From positions 1 to 38,872 of the forward strand of contig JAQBUE010000027.1 of assembly GCA_027624045.1 (NCBI GenBank): a stretch of 38,872 nt of DNA. Reading direction: 5' to 3'. Below are positions 8,106-16,926 of the stretch, in pieces. A program made the translations under genes and the position numbers. The notes below the pieces were generated by a model. It had not been told where the DNA came from and did no database searches. It saw only the letters and a list, made by a program, of their open reading frames with translations. How positions within the stretch are numbered: position 1 is the first letter of the stretch; each line of letters starts with the position of its first letter. Origin of the DNA: Acidobacteriota bacterium (GTDB lineage Bacteria; Acidobacteriota; Terriglobia; Bryobacterales; UBA6623).

Positions 8106-8837
8106 ATGGCCCAGTTCAGTCCAAATCGTTACAAAGGCAAGCTGATCGTCGTCGAAGGCATCGACGGCTCGGGTAAGTCCACGCAACTCGCGCTCTTGAG
8201 CCAATGGTTGCGCTCAAAAGATGTCGCCGTCGCGTTCAGCGAGTGGAATTCTTCTGAACTGGTGCGCGGCACGACTCGCCGGGCCAAGAAGAAGCAGATG
8301 TTCACCCCGACCACGTTCAGCCTTATCCACGCCACGGATTTCGCTGACCGCATGGAGCGTTACCTGTTGCCGATGCTCAAGGCCGGGGCGATTGTGTGCG
8401 CCGACCGCTACGCCTACACCGCCTTCGCGCGCGATGTAGCCCGCGGGGTGAGCCGCCGCTGGGTGCGCAACCTTTACCGTTTCGCCATGAAACCGAGTCT
8501 CGCCTTTTATTTCCGTGTTCCCCTTGACGTGGCTCTCAACCGCATCCTGGGTGGCCGGGCGGCCCTCAAGTACTACGAAGCGGGTATGGACCTCGGACTC
8601 AGCAGCGACATCGAAGAGAGCTTCCGCCTCTTCCAAAGCCGTATCCTCGACGAATACGAGGCCATGGCGAAAGAGGTCGGCTTCCACATCATCGACGCTA
8701 CCCAATCGATCGAAGCTCAGCAGCGGCAGATGCGGAAGATCGTGCTGCAACAGATGGGGAACAGCTTGAAGAACGGCGTCCTGCACGTGCCTCAGAGAGG
8801 AGAATATGGCCCGAAGAGCACCGCTCGAGTTCTATGA
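8106..8837 (+). CDS. Thymidylate kinase-like protein (intact Walker A), first of a tandem pair
   Basis: 243 residues from the ATG at 8106 (upstream in-frame codons do not look coding). The protein begins like thymidylate kinases: KGKLIVVEGIDGSGKSTQ, with an intact P-loop G18-G23-K24-S25-T26. The DRY motif appears in CADRYAYTAFARD, and the C-terminal part keeps the TMK layout (VPLDVALNRILGGR, then a helix-rich end). The substrate could be dTMP or another (d)NMP; the typical lid arginines are not obvious. Its end overlaps the next gene, a clear paralogue, by 32 bases in another frame. It probably supplies the ATP-binding subunit of a pair, an inference from the neighbour's altered P-loop. Confidence 0.88.
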   Translation: MAQFSPNRYKGKLIVVEGIDGSGKSTQLALLSQWLRSKDVAVAFSEWNSSELVRGTTRRAKKKQMFTPTTFSLIHATDFADRMERYLLPMLKAGAIVCADRYAYTAFARDVARGVSRRWVRNLYRFAMKPSLAFYFRVPLDVALNRILGGRAALKYYEAGMDLGLSSDIEESFRLFQSRILDEYEAMAKEVGFHIIDATQSIEAQQRQMRKIVLQQMGNSLKNGVLHVPQRGEYGPKSTARVL

Positions 8838-9540
8838 CGAACCACTACCCGGCGTCGATTGCTCGGAACTGCAAGGCAAACTGATTGCCATCGAGGGGCC
8901 CGATTCAGTCGGCCGCTCCACCCAGGTAGCGCAGCTGCGCTTCTGGCTCGAACAGCAGGGCCACGCCGTGATCGATACCGGCATGGCGCGCTCGGAGTTG
9001 ACGAAGAAGGGCATCCAGCAAGCAAAACAGGGCCACACGCTTGGACCTACGACGATGACGTTGTTCTACACAACCGACTTCGCCGACCGTTTGGAGAATG
9101 AAGTCATTCCCGCGTTGCGGGCGGGCTTCGTCGTGCTCACCGACCGCTACATCTTCTCGATCATGGCGCGGGCAATCGCGCGCGGCCAAGACCGCAAATG
9201 GATCGAGCAGGTCGCGGGCATCGCGCTGGTCCCTCACCGGATCTACTATTTGCGGGCTGAGATCGATGATCTGATCGCGCGCGTCGTCGTCGGCCGTGGC
9301 GCTTTCGAGTATTGGGAAAGCGGCATGGACATCCCAATCGGACGTGACCGTTATGACAGCTTCGTCCGCTACCAGGGGCGCGTCATCAAGGCGCTCGACG
9401 AGATGGCGGAACCTTACAACTTCACGCGCATCGACGCCAGCAAGCCCCCGGATCAGATCTTCCGGCAGCTGCAAAAATCCATCGGGAGAATCATCGGCGT
9501 CAAGAATACGACTGATGCGGGCGAGGTGCTGACCTTCTGA
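8806..9540 (+). CDS. Thymidylate kinase-like paralogue with Walker A Lys replaced by Arg
   Basis: 244 residues. The start at 8806 is fixed by a strong AGAGAGGAG ribosome binding site five bases upstream, inside the end of the preceding gene. It is homologous along its length to that gene: GKLIAIEGPDSVGRSTQ, LTDRYIFSIMARAIARG, and FEYWESGMDI against KYYEAGMDL in the partner. The P-loop reads G31-P-D-S-V-G36-R37-S38-T39, so the ATP phosphate-binding Lys is Arg. Arg at this position usually weakens or abolishes kinase activity, so this may be a pseudokinase partner in a heterodimer, or a kinase with altered chemistry. The overlapping arrangement favours equal production of both proteins. Confidence 0.85.
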   Translation: MARRAPLEFYDEPLPGVDCSELQGKLIAIEGPDSVGRSTQVAQLRFWLEQQGHAVIDTGMARSELTKKGIQQAKQGHTLGPTTMTLFYTTDFADRLENEVIPALRAGFVVLTDRYIFSIMARAIARGQDRKWIEQVAGIALVPHRIYYLRAEIDDLIARVVVGRGAFEYWESGMDIPIGRDRYDSFVRYQGRVIKALDEMAEPYNFTRIDASKPPDQIFRQLQKSIGRIIGVKNTTDAGEVLTF

Positions 9541-9567
9541 CAGGCTACTGCGCGCCGCGGCCTGGCG

Positions 9568-10578
9568 CTACCTGGCGAATGCCGGCTGGACCCACGCGGA
9601 TTCGTTGTCAGAGCGCGTCACGGTGGCCCGCACGTAGGTTTGTCCAGGACGAAACTTATAGCTCGATGCCAGGTCCGGTGACGTTGCGAGCAGCTTGCCG
9701 CCCTGACCCGTGTAACGCGTCGTGTACTTGAAATCGCCCTGCTGCTTGATCAGGATATCGAGTCCGTCAGAGGTTCTCTTCAGCTGTTCGAGTTCAACAC
9801 CGGTCGAGGCGTAAAACCGGCCCGCCTCAAGCGCCTCGACAATCGCGCTCTCTGAGAGTTCGGGCGCTTGCACCGATACCCAGCCTCGTCCCGGATTTGA
9901 GAGATCCGGGCGGAACTCCTTAAAGCTGTGCGCATCATCAACGGCGATGCCATAGACTTCACGGCCCGCGCTCAACACCACGTCCCACATCTGTTCGAGG
10001 CTTGCCGCATCGCCCCCGCCGAAGTTGTGGACCGTGGGGTGACCGTTGTAGACCTCGAAGAGTTTCAAATTGTTAATCTGCCGTAACTCCTCCGGCGTAA
10101 CCGACCAGCGAAAATTCGGATGATTCAGCGACGGCAGCGCACCGGCCTGGCGGATGACGTCGACATTCTTCTGGATCGTCTCAAGCACGCTGTGACCGAA
10201 CACGGGGGGGATCGTCTCGCGAACCCGGAAGGCGTTCAAATGCACTGACTTGTCTTCGTAGCGCGAGGTGACTTCTTCCCCTGAGATGAGCAGGAAACGC
10301 TCGTCGGCGGCGAACACGGAGTTCAACCCCGCCGGGTCCGTGAGGTAATTGTGATCCGTCAGGACGAGGAACTGATAGCGATGCTCTTTGTACCAGCGAG
10401 CCACGGTGTCCGGCGAGCTGTCTCCGTCGCTGTTGATCGTATGAGTATGCAGATTTCCCTTGTACCAGTTCAGTTCCGGCGGCGGGGACGCCACGGGACC
10501 TTGCGGCAGGAAAATCCAGGCCCAGGCCAGGGCAAACAAGAAACCACTTCGCAGGTAGAAACTCGATCGGTGAGGCAT
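9568..10578 (-). CDS. Exported PHP-domain metallohydrolase (CehA/McbA-like)
   Basis: 336 residues from the ATG at 10578; ATG 10596 and TTG 10611 are in-frame alternatives and no clear ribosome binding site separates them. A hydrophobic N-terminal segment (about 9-30) suggests a signal peptide or anchor. The PHP fold follows: NLHTHT at 42-47 gives the first metal-binding His pair, LTDHN (73-77) the next, then SGEEVT, HLNAF and NHPNF. These are the metal ligands of PHP phosphoesterases and of the CehA/McbA-type hydrolases. The substrate is unknown; relatives cleave phosphoesters or carbamate/ester xenobiotics. It is convergent with the kinase pair and divergent from serS. Confidence 0.85.
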   Translation of the reverse strand: MPHRSSFYLRSGFLFALAWAWIFLPQGPVASPPPELNWYKGNLHTHTINSDGDSSPDTVARWYKEHRYQFLVLTDHNYLTDPAGLNSVFAADERFLLISGEEVTSRYEDKSVHLNAFRVRETIPPVFGHSVLETIQKNVDVIRQAGALPSLNHPNFRWSVTPEELRQINNLKLFEVYNGHPTVHNFGGGDAASLEQMWDVVLSAGREVYGIAVDDAHSFKEFRPDLSNPGRGWVSVQAPELSESAIVEALEAGRFYASTGVELEQLKRTSDGLDILIKQQGDFKYTTRYTGQGGKLLATSPDLASSYKFRPGQTYVRATVTRSDNESAWVQPAFAR

Positions 10579-10766
10579 CGCCACTAAAGCTACCATACTG
10601 AAAGCCCGCAACGAGCTTGCCCGCGGCTGCTGGCCACGGCCGCTCGGTGGCGGTCACTAGCCTCGGGCGCGGCGCCCGGGCGGGCGAGCGAGCCGGCCGG
10701 ATAGGGGGCTTCCCGGCTGACTACGGCTCTCGGCACCGGCCGATACCGGTAAACTGTGGGATTCTT

Positions 10767-12059
10767 ATGCTGGATCTGGCTTACCTCAGGAAAAATTTCG
10801 CTCACGTCGAGGAGCGACTCAAGGCGCGACGAGGCGCGGCGGAATTACTGGGCCGCTTCGTCGAGGTGGATCAGGAACGGCGCGCCGCCGTCAGCGAAAT
10901 CGAAAACCTCAAGGCCCGCCGCAACACACTCAGCGCCGAGGTCGCCAAGGCCAAGCGAGCGGGCGAAGACGCCGCGGCCGCCGTACAGCAAAGCCGCGAG
11001 GTCGGGGAACAGATCAAAGGGCTCGAAGACAACGTCAAGGCGCTTGACGAAGCGCTGGCGGGGGTATTGCACGGCCTGCCGAATCTGCCCCACGAAACCG
11101 TTCCCGCCGGAGGCGAAGCCGACAACGTCGAAGTGCGCCGCTGGGGGACGCATCGGGACTTCGATTTTGAGCCGAAAGCTCACTGGGATCTGGGGCCGGA
11201 ACTGGGAATCGTTAATTTCGAGCAGGCGGCGAAAATCACCGGCGCGCGCTTTGCCGTCTACTGGAACGCCGGCGCGAAGCTCGAGCGGGCGCTGATGAAT
11301 TTCATGCTCGACGTTCACACGCGCGAGCACGGCTACACCGAAGTGTTACCACCCTTCGTGGCGAACTCCGCCAGCTTATTCGGCACCGGCCAGTTGCCGA
11401 AATTCGCGCAGGATCTGTTCAAGCTCGAAGGCACGGACTATTGGCTCATCCCGACCGCCGAAGTCCCGCTGACCAATCTGTTCGGCGGAGACACCCTCGA
11501 CGTCGGCCGGCTGCCCCTCAAGCTGACCGCGTTTACCCCCTGTTTCCGCAGCGAGGCCGGTTCCTACGGACGCGACGTGCGCGGCATCATTCGGCAGCAC
11601 CAGTTTCAAAAAGTCGAGATGGTCAAGTTCGTGCTCCCCGAGCACAGCTACGACGAGCTCGAATCACTGACGCATGACGCCGAGGACATTCTAGAGCGGC
11701 TCGGCCTGCCCTATCGCACGGTTGTGCTGGCCACGGGCGACCTGGGTTTCTCGAGCGCCAAGACATATGACATTGAGGTTTGGCTGCCCGGCATGAATGA
11801 GTTCAAGGAAATCTCCTCGTGCAGCAATTTTGAGGATTTCCAGGCGCGGCGCGCCAAGATACGCTACCGCGACCCAGCCGCCCAAAAGGGTAAGTCCCAG
11901 CTGGTTCATACGCTGAACGGCAGCGGGCTGGCGATCGGACGCACTTGGGTGGCGATCGTTGAAAACTATCAGCAGAAAGACGGAACCGTGCTGATTCCCG
12001 ATGTGTTGCGGCCCTACCTGAACGCCGAACGCATCCTTCCCGGCGGCGTCCTCCAGTAG
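10767..12059 (+). CDS. serS: Seryl-tRNA synthetase
   Basis: A 430-residue class II aminoacyl-tRNA synthetase that charges tRNA-Ser (and tRNA-Sec) with serine. The start is the ATG at 10767, giving the canonical [18 protein letters not shown] opening; a long in-frame extension upstream is not conserved. The N-terminal two-helix coiled-coil arm spans about 25-110 ([14 protein letters not shown]). Motif 2 is visible in [21 protein letters not shown], with EMVKF after it, and motif 3 in [20 protein letters not shown]. Length and motif order are normal. It is divergent from the PHP gene and convergent with the DUF1501 gene. No T-box element is visible upstream; the leader region is merely GC-rich. 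Confidence 0.97.
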   Translation: MLDLAYLRKNFAHVEERLKARRGAAELLGRFVEVDQERRAAVSEIENLKARRNTLSAEVAKAKRAGEDAAAAVQQSREVGEQIKGLEDNVKALDEALAGVLHGLPNLPHETVPAGGEADNVEVRRWGTHRDFDFEPKAHWDLGPELGIVNFEQAAKITGARFAVYWNAGAKLERALMNFMLDVHTREHGYTEVLPPFVANSASLFGTGQLPKFAQDLFKLEGTDYWLIPTAEVPLTNLFGGDTLDVGRLPLKLTAFTPCFRSEAGSYGRDVRGIIRQHQFQKVEMVKFVLPEHSYDELESLTHDAEDILERLGLPYRTVVLATGDLGFSSAKTYDIEVWLPGMNEFKEISSCSNFEDFQARRAKIRYRDPAAQKGKSQLVHTLNGSGLAIGRTWVAIVENYQQKDGTVLIPDVLRPYLNAERILPGGVLQ

Positions 12060-12077
12060 AATCGCGTCAGACGACAC

Positions 12078-13472
12078 TCAGGCCAAGATGTCCTTGACCA
12101 CGGTCCCGAGAACGTCCGTCAGCCGGAAATCACGCCCCGCGTAGCGGTAAATCAGCTTCTCGTGGTCGAAGCCGAGCAGGTGCAAAAGCGTTGCGTGCAG
12201 GTCGTGAACCTGCATCTTATTCTCGGCGGCGGCGAAGCCAAACTCATCCGTGGCGCCGTAGGCCATGCCACCCTTGATGCCGCCACCGGCGACCCAAACG
12301 GTAAAGCCGTGCGGGTTGTGATCGCGGCCGTTGACGTTGCCCTCGTTGGCGCCCTTCTCGGCTAACTCGACCGTCGGCGTTCGTCCGAACTCGCCGCCCC
12401 ACAGCACAAGCGTGTCATCGAGCATCCCCCGCTCCCTTAAGTCGGTGAGCAGAGCCGCGATCGGCTTGTCGTTCTCGCCGGCAAGCATGCGGTGGTTCTT
12501 TTCGATGTCGTTGTGCGAATCCCAGGGCTGTCCGGCGCCGTGCCACACCTGGACGAACCGCACGCCGCGCTCCAGCAGACGCCGCGCCATCAGGATCTGC
12601 CGCCCTTGTAGCGTGTCGCCATACGCCTCGCGAACGTGCTTGGGCTCTTTCGTGACATCGAAAACGTCGGCTGCTTCCATCTGCATGCGGTAGGCCAGCT
12701 CAAAGCTTTCGAGCCGCGACTCCAAACGCTGGTCGTCCGCGCGCTCTTCGGCGAAGCGGTGATTCAGCCTTGCCAGCAGATCAAGCTGCCGCCGCTGCTC
12801 ATCGCGCGGGATCGACGGATTGCGAATGTGAGCGATCAACTCGTCGATGTCTTCTTTTTTCGTGTCGATGTGCGTTCCCTGAAACGCTCCCGGCAGAAAC
12901 GCCGATCGCCAGTTATGCGCGCCCTGCACCGGGAAGCCGCCGGGACACAGCACAACGAAACCGGGCAGGTTCTGATTCTCCGAACCCAGCCCGTACGTCA
13001 GCCAGGAACCGAAACTCGGGCGAACCTGCCGCACGTCGCCACAGTTCATCAACATCAGCGACGGTTCATGATTCGGCAGCGGGCTGTGCATCGACCGAAT
13101 GACGCACATCTCGTCGACGTGCTTCGCCAATTCAGGATAGATCTCGCTTACCGGCAGACCGCTTTCGCCATATTGTTTGAACTCAAATGGTGAAGGGAAA
13201 GCTGCGCCGGTCCGCCGCTCAGTTTTGAACTTGAACGGCAACTCCTTACCGGCATACTTGGCCAGGGCAGGCTTGGGATCGAATGTATCGACGTGCGATG
13301 GCCCGCCGTTCATGAACAAGTGAATCACCCGCTTGGCTTTGGGAGCGAAGTGCGGCTGTTTCGGGGCGAGCGGGCCGGCCTGAGCATGCTCGGCGAGCAG
13401 AGCCCCGGCGGCCATCGCGGGGAAACCCATCCCGCAACGCTGGAGGAACAACCTGCGGCTTGATTCGAACAT
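12078..13472 (-). CDS. Tat-exported DUF1501 protein
   Basis: A 464-residue protein of the DUF1501 family, related to the alkaline phosphatase/sulfatase fold. The N-terminus carries a twin-arginine motif (SSRRLFLQRCG) and an Ala-rich hydrophobic stretch ending near AQAG. Family motifs include HLFMNGGPSHVDTFDPKP, VIRSMHSPLPNHEP, WDSHNDIEKNH, LWGGEFGRTP, GRDHNPHGFTVWVAGGGIKGG and LHATLLHLLGFDHEKL; the Asp and His in these are likely metal ligands. It starts eight bases after the upstream PSD1/cytochrome gene, the standard pairing seen in Planctomycetes, Verrucomicrobia and Acidobacteria. The pair is often linked to polysaccharide or sulfated-glycan use, but the biochemical role is not proven. 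Confidence 0.93.
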   Translation of the reverse strand: MFESSRRLFLQRCGMGFPAMAAGALLAEHAQAGPLAPKQPHFAPKAKRVIHLFMNGGPSHVDTFDPKPALAKYAGKELPFKFKTERRTGAAFPSPFEFKQYGESGLPVSEIYPELAKHVDEMCVIRSMHSPLPNHEPSLMLMNCGDVRQVRPSFGSWLTYGLGSENQNLPGFVVLCPGGFPVQGAHNWRSAFLPGAFQGTHIDTKKEDIDELIAHIRNPSIPRDEQRRQLDLLARLNHRFAEERADDQRLESRLESFELAYRMQMEAADVFDVTKEPKHVREAYGDTLQGRQILMARRLLERGVRFVQVWHGAGQPWDSHNDIEKNHRMLAGENDKPIAALLTDLRERGMLDDTLVLWGGEFGRTPTVELAEKGANEGNVNGRDHNPHGFTVWVAGGGIKGGMAYGATDEFGFAAAENKMQVHDLHATLLHLLGFDHEKLIYRYAGRDFRLTDVLGTVVKDILA

Positions 13473-13480
13473 GCTGCTTC

Positions 13481-16400
13481 CTAGTCTACGAACTCGAACT
13501 CATGGGAAGCCAGCAGCACCTGCGCCAACCGCGCCCATGGACCGAGCTTCAACGCGGCGGGTTCCTGAAAACCCTTCGCGGCTTTCCATTCCGACGAATC
13601 GATATGGATCTCCGGAGCCCATTCGAAATCGTCACTTTCGGGATCATCACCCGGCCCGACTACGAAGTCGATCGTATCGCCGGGCTTCACTTCGACGTTC
13701 TCGGCGCGCAGTTCGAAAGACTCGTTATTCGCGACGGCTTCGGCGAGCACTCCGAGCCGGCTATGCACGATCCAGACCTGAACGCCGTCGCTCCAATCCC
13801 GCTCTTTGTTGATCGAGTGCTTAAACTTGCCTCTAACGGTGGCGATTCCAGCTTGGGGCGCCTGCCAGCGCCGCACCGCCATCAGTTGAGAACTATCACC
13901 GGGCGCTCCCCCGTTCGCTGACAGGGAAAGCTGACCGTAGCGAGGCTGGGGACGCAGCGAAGCCGGTTGCCAGCGGCCCTCTTCGAAATAGCGGAACAGT
14001 TCGAATTGTTCCAGGCGCCCAGCAGCCGCATCGAACGAGCCCGACCCGTAGCGCCACGCTCCCGCATCCGATGCCGCTTCCACGTCGGAAAAACGAGCGG
14101 CAGCCTGCTCCACTCCCCACTCGAGTTCCGACGGGCTCGGGTCGCGCTGATACGCAATGCGATAGATCGCCCGAATCCGCGCCTCGGCGGACTGTTGCGA
14201 ATCAATCTCGCGCCGCTCCGCCAAGTGAATCGCCTGCTCGGCAACAAACGGGCTGTTCATCAGATAGAGCGCTTGCTGGGGCACAATCGTTCTGACGCGC
14301 TCGGGCTGGTGAGCCTCCGGCTTCGCGAAATCAAACGCGTATAGCTCACCCGGCAGAGTTCCTCGCTCCAGATAGGTGTAGACCGTTCGGCGCGGAACCG
14401 ACGGCTGCGCCTGGAGAGAAAACGGCAGTCCGCCCAGCTGGGAATCGAGCCTCCCGGTCGCCGCGAGCATCGAGTCGCGCAGTCCTTCGAAGTCGAGGCG
14501 CAGGCGGTTCATGCGCCACAGCAACTTGTTCTCCGGGTCTTTCTCCCGCTCCTCCGGGCGATCCATGCTCGACTGCCGATACGTGCTTGACAGCACCATC
14601 CAGCGGTGCAGCTTCTTGACCGACCATCCTTCGTCCATGAAGCGCCGCGCCAGGTAGTCGAGCAGCTCAGGATGCGTGGGCGGCTCGCCGCGCTTGCCGA
14701 AATCACTCGTGGTTTCGACAATGCCCTTCCCGAAGCGCCACGCCCATACGCGATTGACAAACACCCGCGCCGTCAGCGGATTCCTTCGGTCCGCGATCGC
14801 CTCGGCAACCGCCAGCCGGCCGCTGCCGGCGTCAAACGCCTTGGGCTCCGCCGAGAGCGCCGCCAGGAAAAGCCGCGGCGCTTCCGCGCCAGGGTTGTTG
14901 GCATTGCCGCGCACAAAAACGTAGGCCGGTTCGGGCTTGGCGGCATCTTCCATCGCCATCGCTCTGGGCGTCAATCCCCGATACGCACACTCGGCCTGCC
15001 AGCCGCGGACGGCCTGCGTCAGGGCGCGAATGATGTTGTCATCTCCGCCCGGGCCACGAATCTCAATGAAGTCCGCCTGCTTGACGTTTGTCGGCGCGCC
15101 GTCCGCCCGCAAAGTAAGCCGTAGCGCTTCCCGCTCACTGTCCGGGTAAGATTCGGGCCGGTCGATCTCAGCCAGCAGCGCGCCGTACCTCTCAGCGACC
15201 TCCGCCATTGAGGCCGGCGGATGCCCCGCGAAGCGCTCCACGACCAACTTATTCCCGGCCGGCCTGACACCGGACGCCTGTTTCGCGAACTCACCCTCGG
15301 CAAGCGCCGCGTAGGCTCGCCAGGTAGCGAAAACCCCATCGCCGCTTTCCCGTTGACGGTTCAGATAATCCCGCCAGCGCGTCAAGACGAACAGGTTGTA
15401 GTCGCGCTCACTCGATAGCCGTTCGATCTCCGTATTGCTGAACTTAGCCGCTGTGTCCGCCGCCGCCATGTAACGCGCCAGCCAATCCGCTGACCGGAAC
15501 TCAGCGACCAGCTCAGCGTGCCGCCGCGTGACGAAGTCGTCGATCGCTTTCAGGCGGCGATCCATGCCTCGGCGATACTGCCGCGTCACCGGATCATTGG
15601 GGTCCTCATCGACAACGAGCGGGTACTCGGTCGGCTCGGGAGAATTCTTGATCACTCCGTAAAGCGCGTAGTACTCGCGAGTGAGAATCGGATCGAACTT
15701 ATGGTCGTGGCAGCGCGCGCAGGTCACCGAAAGGCCCAGGAACCCGCGCGTAATCGCATCGATCCGGTCGTCGATCATGTCGTGCTCGCCCTTGGGCACG
15801 CTCCTGCCAAGCGTCACGAAACCCATCGCGGCCAGATCTTTTGCTTCCCCGCCTGGCACGAGATCCGCGGCAAGCTGGTTGCGGACGAAGTCGTCGTAGG
15901 GCATATCGTCGTTGAGCGCCCGGATCACCCAATCGCGATACGTATACGCAAACGCAAATCGCCGAGAGCCGTCATAAGTGTCTGAATAACGCGCGACGTC
16001 CATCCAGTGCCGCGCCCAGCGCTCGCCATACCGCGCCGAAGCCAGCAGCCGTTCGACAACCTTTTCATAGGCGTCGGCCGAATTGTCATTGACGAACGCC
16101 TGGACCTCGTCCCAAGTCGGCGGCAGGCCCGTGAGGTCGTAGCTCAAGCGTCGAATCAGCGTCCGCTTGTCCGCCTCCGCCGACGGCTCAAGCCCCTTCT
16201 CTTCCAGCTTGGCGAGCACAAAACGATCGATCGGCGTCCGTATCCAGGTCTCGTTCCGCACCGCCGGAAGTTCCGGTATGTGGGGCGGCTTGAGCGACCA
16301 ATGCTCGCGCGACCCGGCGGGCAGAAGATCCACTTTCTCGTCGCCGCCACGAGGGTCGGGAGCGCCCATCCGAACCCATTCCACAAAATCGTTAACAACG

Positions 16401-16714
16401 TCAGGTTCCAGAGGCGCGCCCGGCGGCATCTTCAACTCCCCGCCGTAGCGCAGTGCCTGAATGAGCAGGCTACGGTCCGGGTCACCGGGCCGGATCGCCG
16501 GACCCGAGTTGCCCCCGCTCAGCACTCCCTGCTTGGTATCGAGCAGCAGCGCGCCTTGAACTTGCGGCGCATCCGCGCCGTGGCAGATGTAGCAGCGCGC
16601 AACGAGAACCGGGCGAATCTTCTTCTCGAAAAACTCTTCGCCGCCCGCACCCTGGGCAGCCAGCACCAGGGGCAGTACCAAGCCGGCCGCGAGAGTTTGT
16701 AGAAAACGATGCAT
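13481..16714 (-). CDS. Exported PSCyt1-DUF1549-DUF1553 (PSD1) protein
   Basis: A 1077-residue exported protein with an N-terminal signal peptide (about 1-22). The planctomycete cytochrome-c-like domain follows, with a CYICH heme-binding motif near residue 41 and the G.LLLDTKQG..SGGNSGPAI.PGDP.RSLL pattern. DUF1549 runs from about 155 to 360 (WIRTPIDRFVLAKLEEKGLEPS, MDVARYSDT, CARCHDHKFDPI with a second CxxCH). DUF1553 occupies much of the rest (RVFVNRVWAWRFGKGIVETTSDFGKRGEPPTHPELLDYLA in pieces). A roughly 170-residue beta-rich segment is inserted before the very C-terminal PWA.LAQVLLASHEF motif. The start ATG overlaps the stop of a small upstream ORF (TGATG). It pairs with DUF1501 downstream. 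Confidence 0.93.
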   Translation of the reverse strand: MHRFLQTLAAGLVLPLVLAAQGAGGEEFFEKKIRPVLVARCYICHGADAPQVQGALLLDTKQGVLSGGNSGPAIRPGDPDRSLLIQALRYGGELKMPPGAPLEPDVVNDFVEWVRMGAPDPRGGDEKVDLLPAGSREHWSLKPPHIPELPAVRNETWIRTPIDRFVLAKLEEKGLEPSAEADKRTLIRRLSYDLTGLPPTWDEVQAFVNDNSADAYEKVVERLLASARYGERWARHWMDVARYSDTYDGSRRFAFAYTYRDWVIRALNDDMPYDDFVRNQLAADLVPGGEAKDLAAMGFVTLGRSVPKGEHDMIDDRIDAITRGFLGLSVTCARCHDHKFDPILTREYYALYGVIKNSPEPTEYPLVVDEDPNDPVTRQYRRGMDRRLKAIDDFVTRRHAELVAEFRSADWLARYMAAADTAAKFSNTEIERLSSERDYNLFVLTRWRDYLNRQRESGDGVFATWRAYAALAEGEFAKQASGVRPAGNKLVVERFAGHPPASMAEVAERYGALLAEIDRPESYPDSEREALRLTLRADGAPTNVKQADFIEIRGPGGDDNIIRALTQAVRGWQAECAYRGLTPRAMAMEDAAKPEPAYVFVRGNANNPGAEAPRLFLAALSAEPKAFDAGSGRLAVAEAIADRRNPLTARVFVNRVWAWRFGKGIVETTSDFGKRGEPPTHPELLDYLARRFMDEGWSVKKLHRWMVLSSTYRQSSMDRPEEREKDPENKLLWRMNRLRLDFEGLRDSMLAATGRLDSQLGGLPFSLQAQPSVPRRTVYTYLERGTLPGELYAFDFAKPEAHQPERVRTIVPQQALYLMNSPFVAEQAIHLAERREIDSQQSAEARIRAIYRIAYQRDPSPSELEWGVEQAAARFSDVEAASDAGAWRYGSGSFDAAAGRLEQFELFRYFEEGRWQPASLRPQPRYGQLSLSANGGAPGDSSQLMAVRRWQAPQAGIATVRGKFKHSINKERDWSDGVQVWIVHSRLGVLAEAVANNESFELRAENVEVKPGDTIDFVVGPGDDPESDDFEWAPEIHIDSSEWKAAKGFQEPAALKLGPWARLAQVLLASHEFEFVD

Positions 16715-16872
16715 CAGATCAGTGAATCCAAGACCATTCCGCCAAGCAATCGATCGACGCGCTCGCTCACATCTTTGAGATCAGCGCGGTCGCCGCCTTT
16801 GATCTCGAGCGTCGCCGGACCGCTGTATCGGGTCTCCGTCGGTGCCATGCCGATCAGATTTCTCCGATTCAC
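16714..16872 (-). CDS. Small hypothetical protein translationally coupled to the PSD1 gene
   Basis: A 52-residue ORF with a GTG start at 16872. Support: a near-perfect Shine-Dalgarno GGAGG (16879-16883 on the plus strand as CCTCC) six bases upstream of the GTG, and a stop that overlaps the next start as TGATG (16712-16716), the classic arrangement for coupled translation. An in-frame ATG at 16848 would give 44 residues but lacks comparable spacing. The product is mixed and charged (NRRNLIGMAP at the start, a DLKDVSERVDRLL helix later), with no signal peptide or membrane segment. I recognise no family. It may be a leader peptide that sets translation of the large cytochrome gene, or a remnant of a longer gene. 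Confidence 0.55.
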   Translation of the reverse strand: MNRRNLIGMAPTETRYSGPATLEIKGGDRADLKDVSERVDRLLGGMVLDSLI

Positions 16873-16878
16873 AGTGAG

Positions 16879-16883
16879 CCTCC
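16879..16883 (-). promoter_or_regulatory. Strong Shine-Dalgarno deciding the GTG start of the 52-residue ORF
   Basis: Minus-strand GGAGG, six bases before the GTG at 16872. It is the best ribosome binding site in this operon and is the main reason for calling the small ORF real. Confidence 0.6.
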
Positions 16884-16926
16884 GGCATCGATCGCATGAT
16901 ACCAAGGGTCGCGTTTTCGATTCGCT

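Noticed and set aside
14606..16702. Several long plus-strand open frames opposite the PSD1 gene (e.g. 14606-15124, 15518-15985, 16007-16702)
   Set aside because: They are antisense shadows of a clear coding gene in GC-rich DNA, with no recognisable domains or ribosome binding sites.
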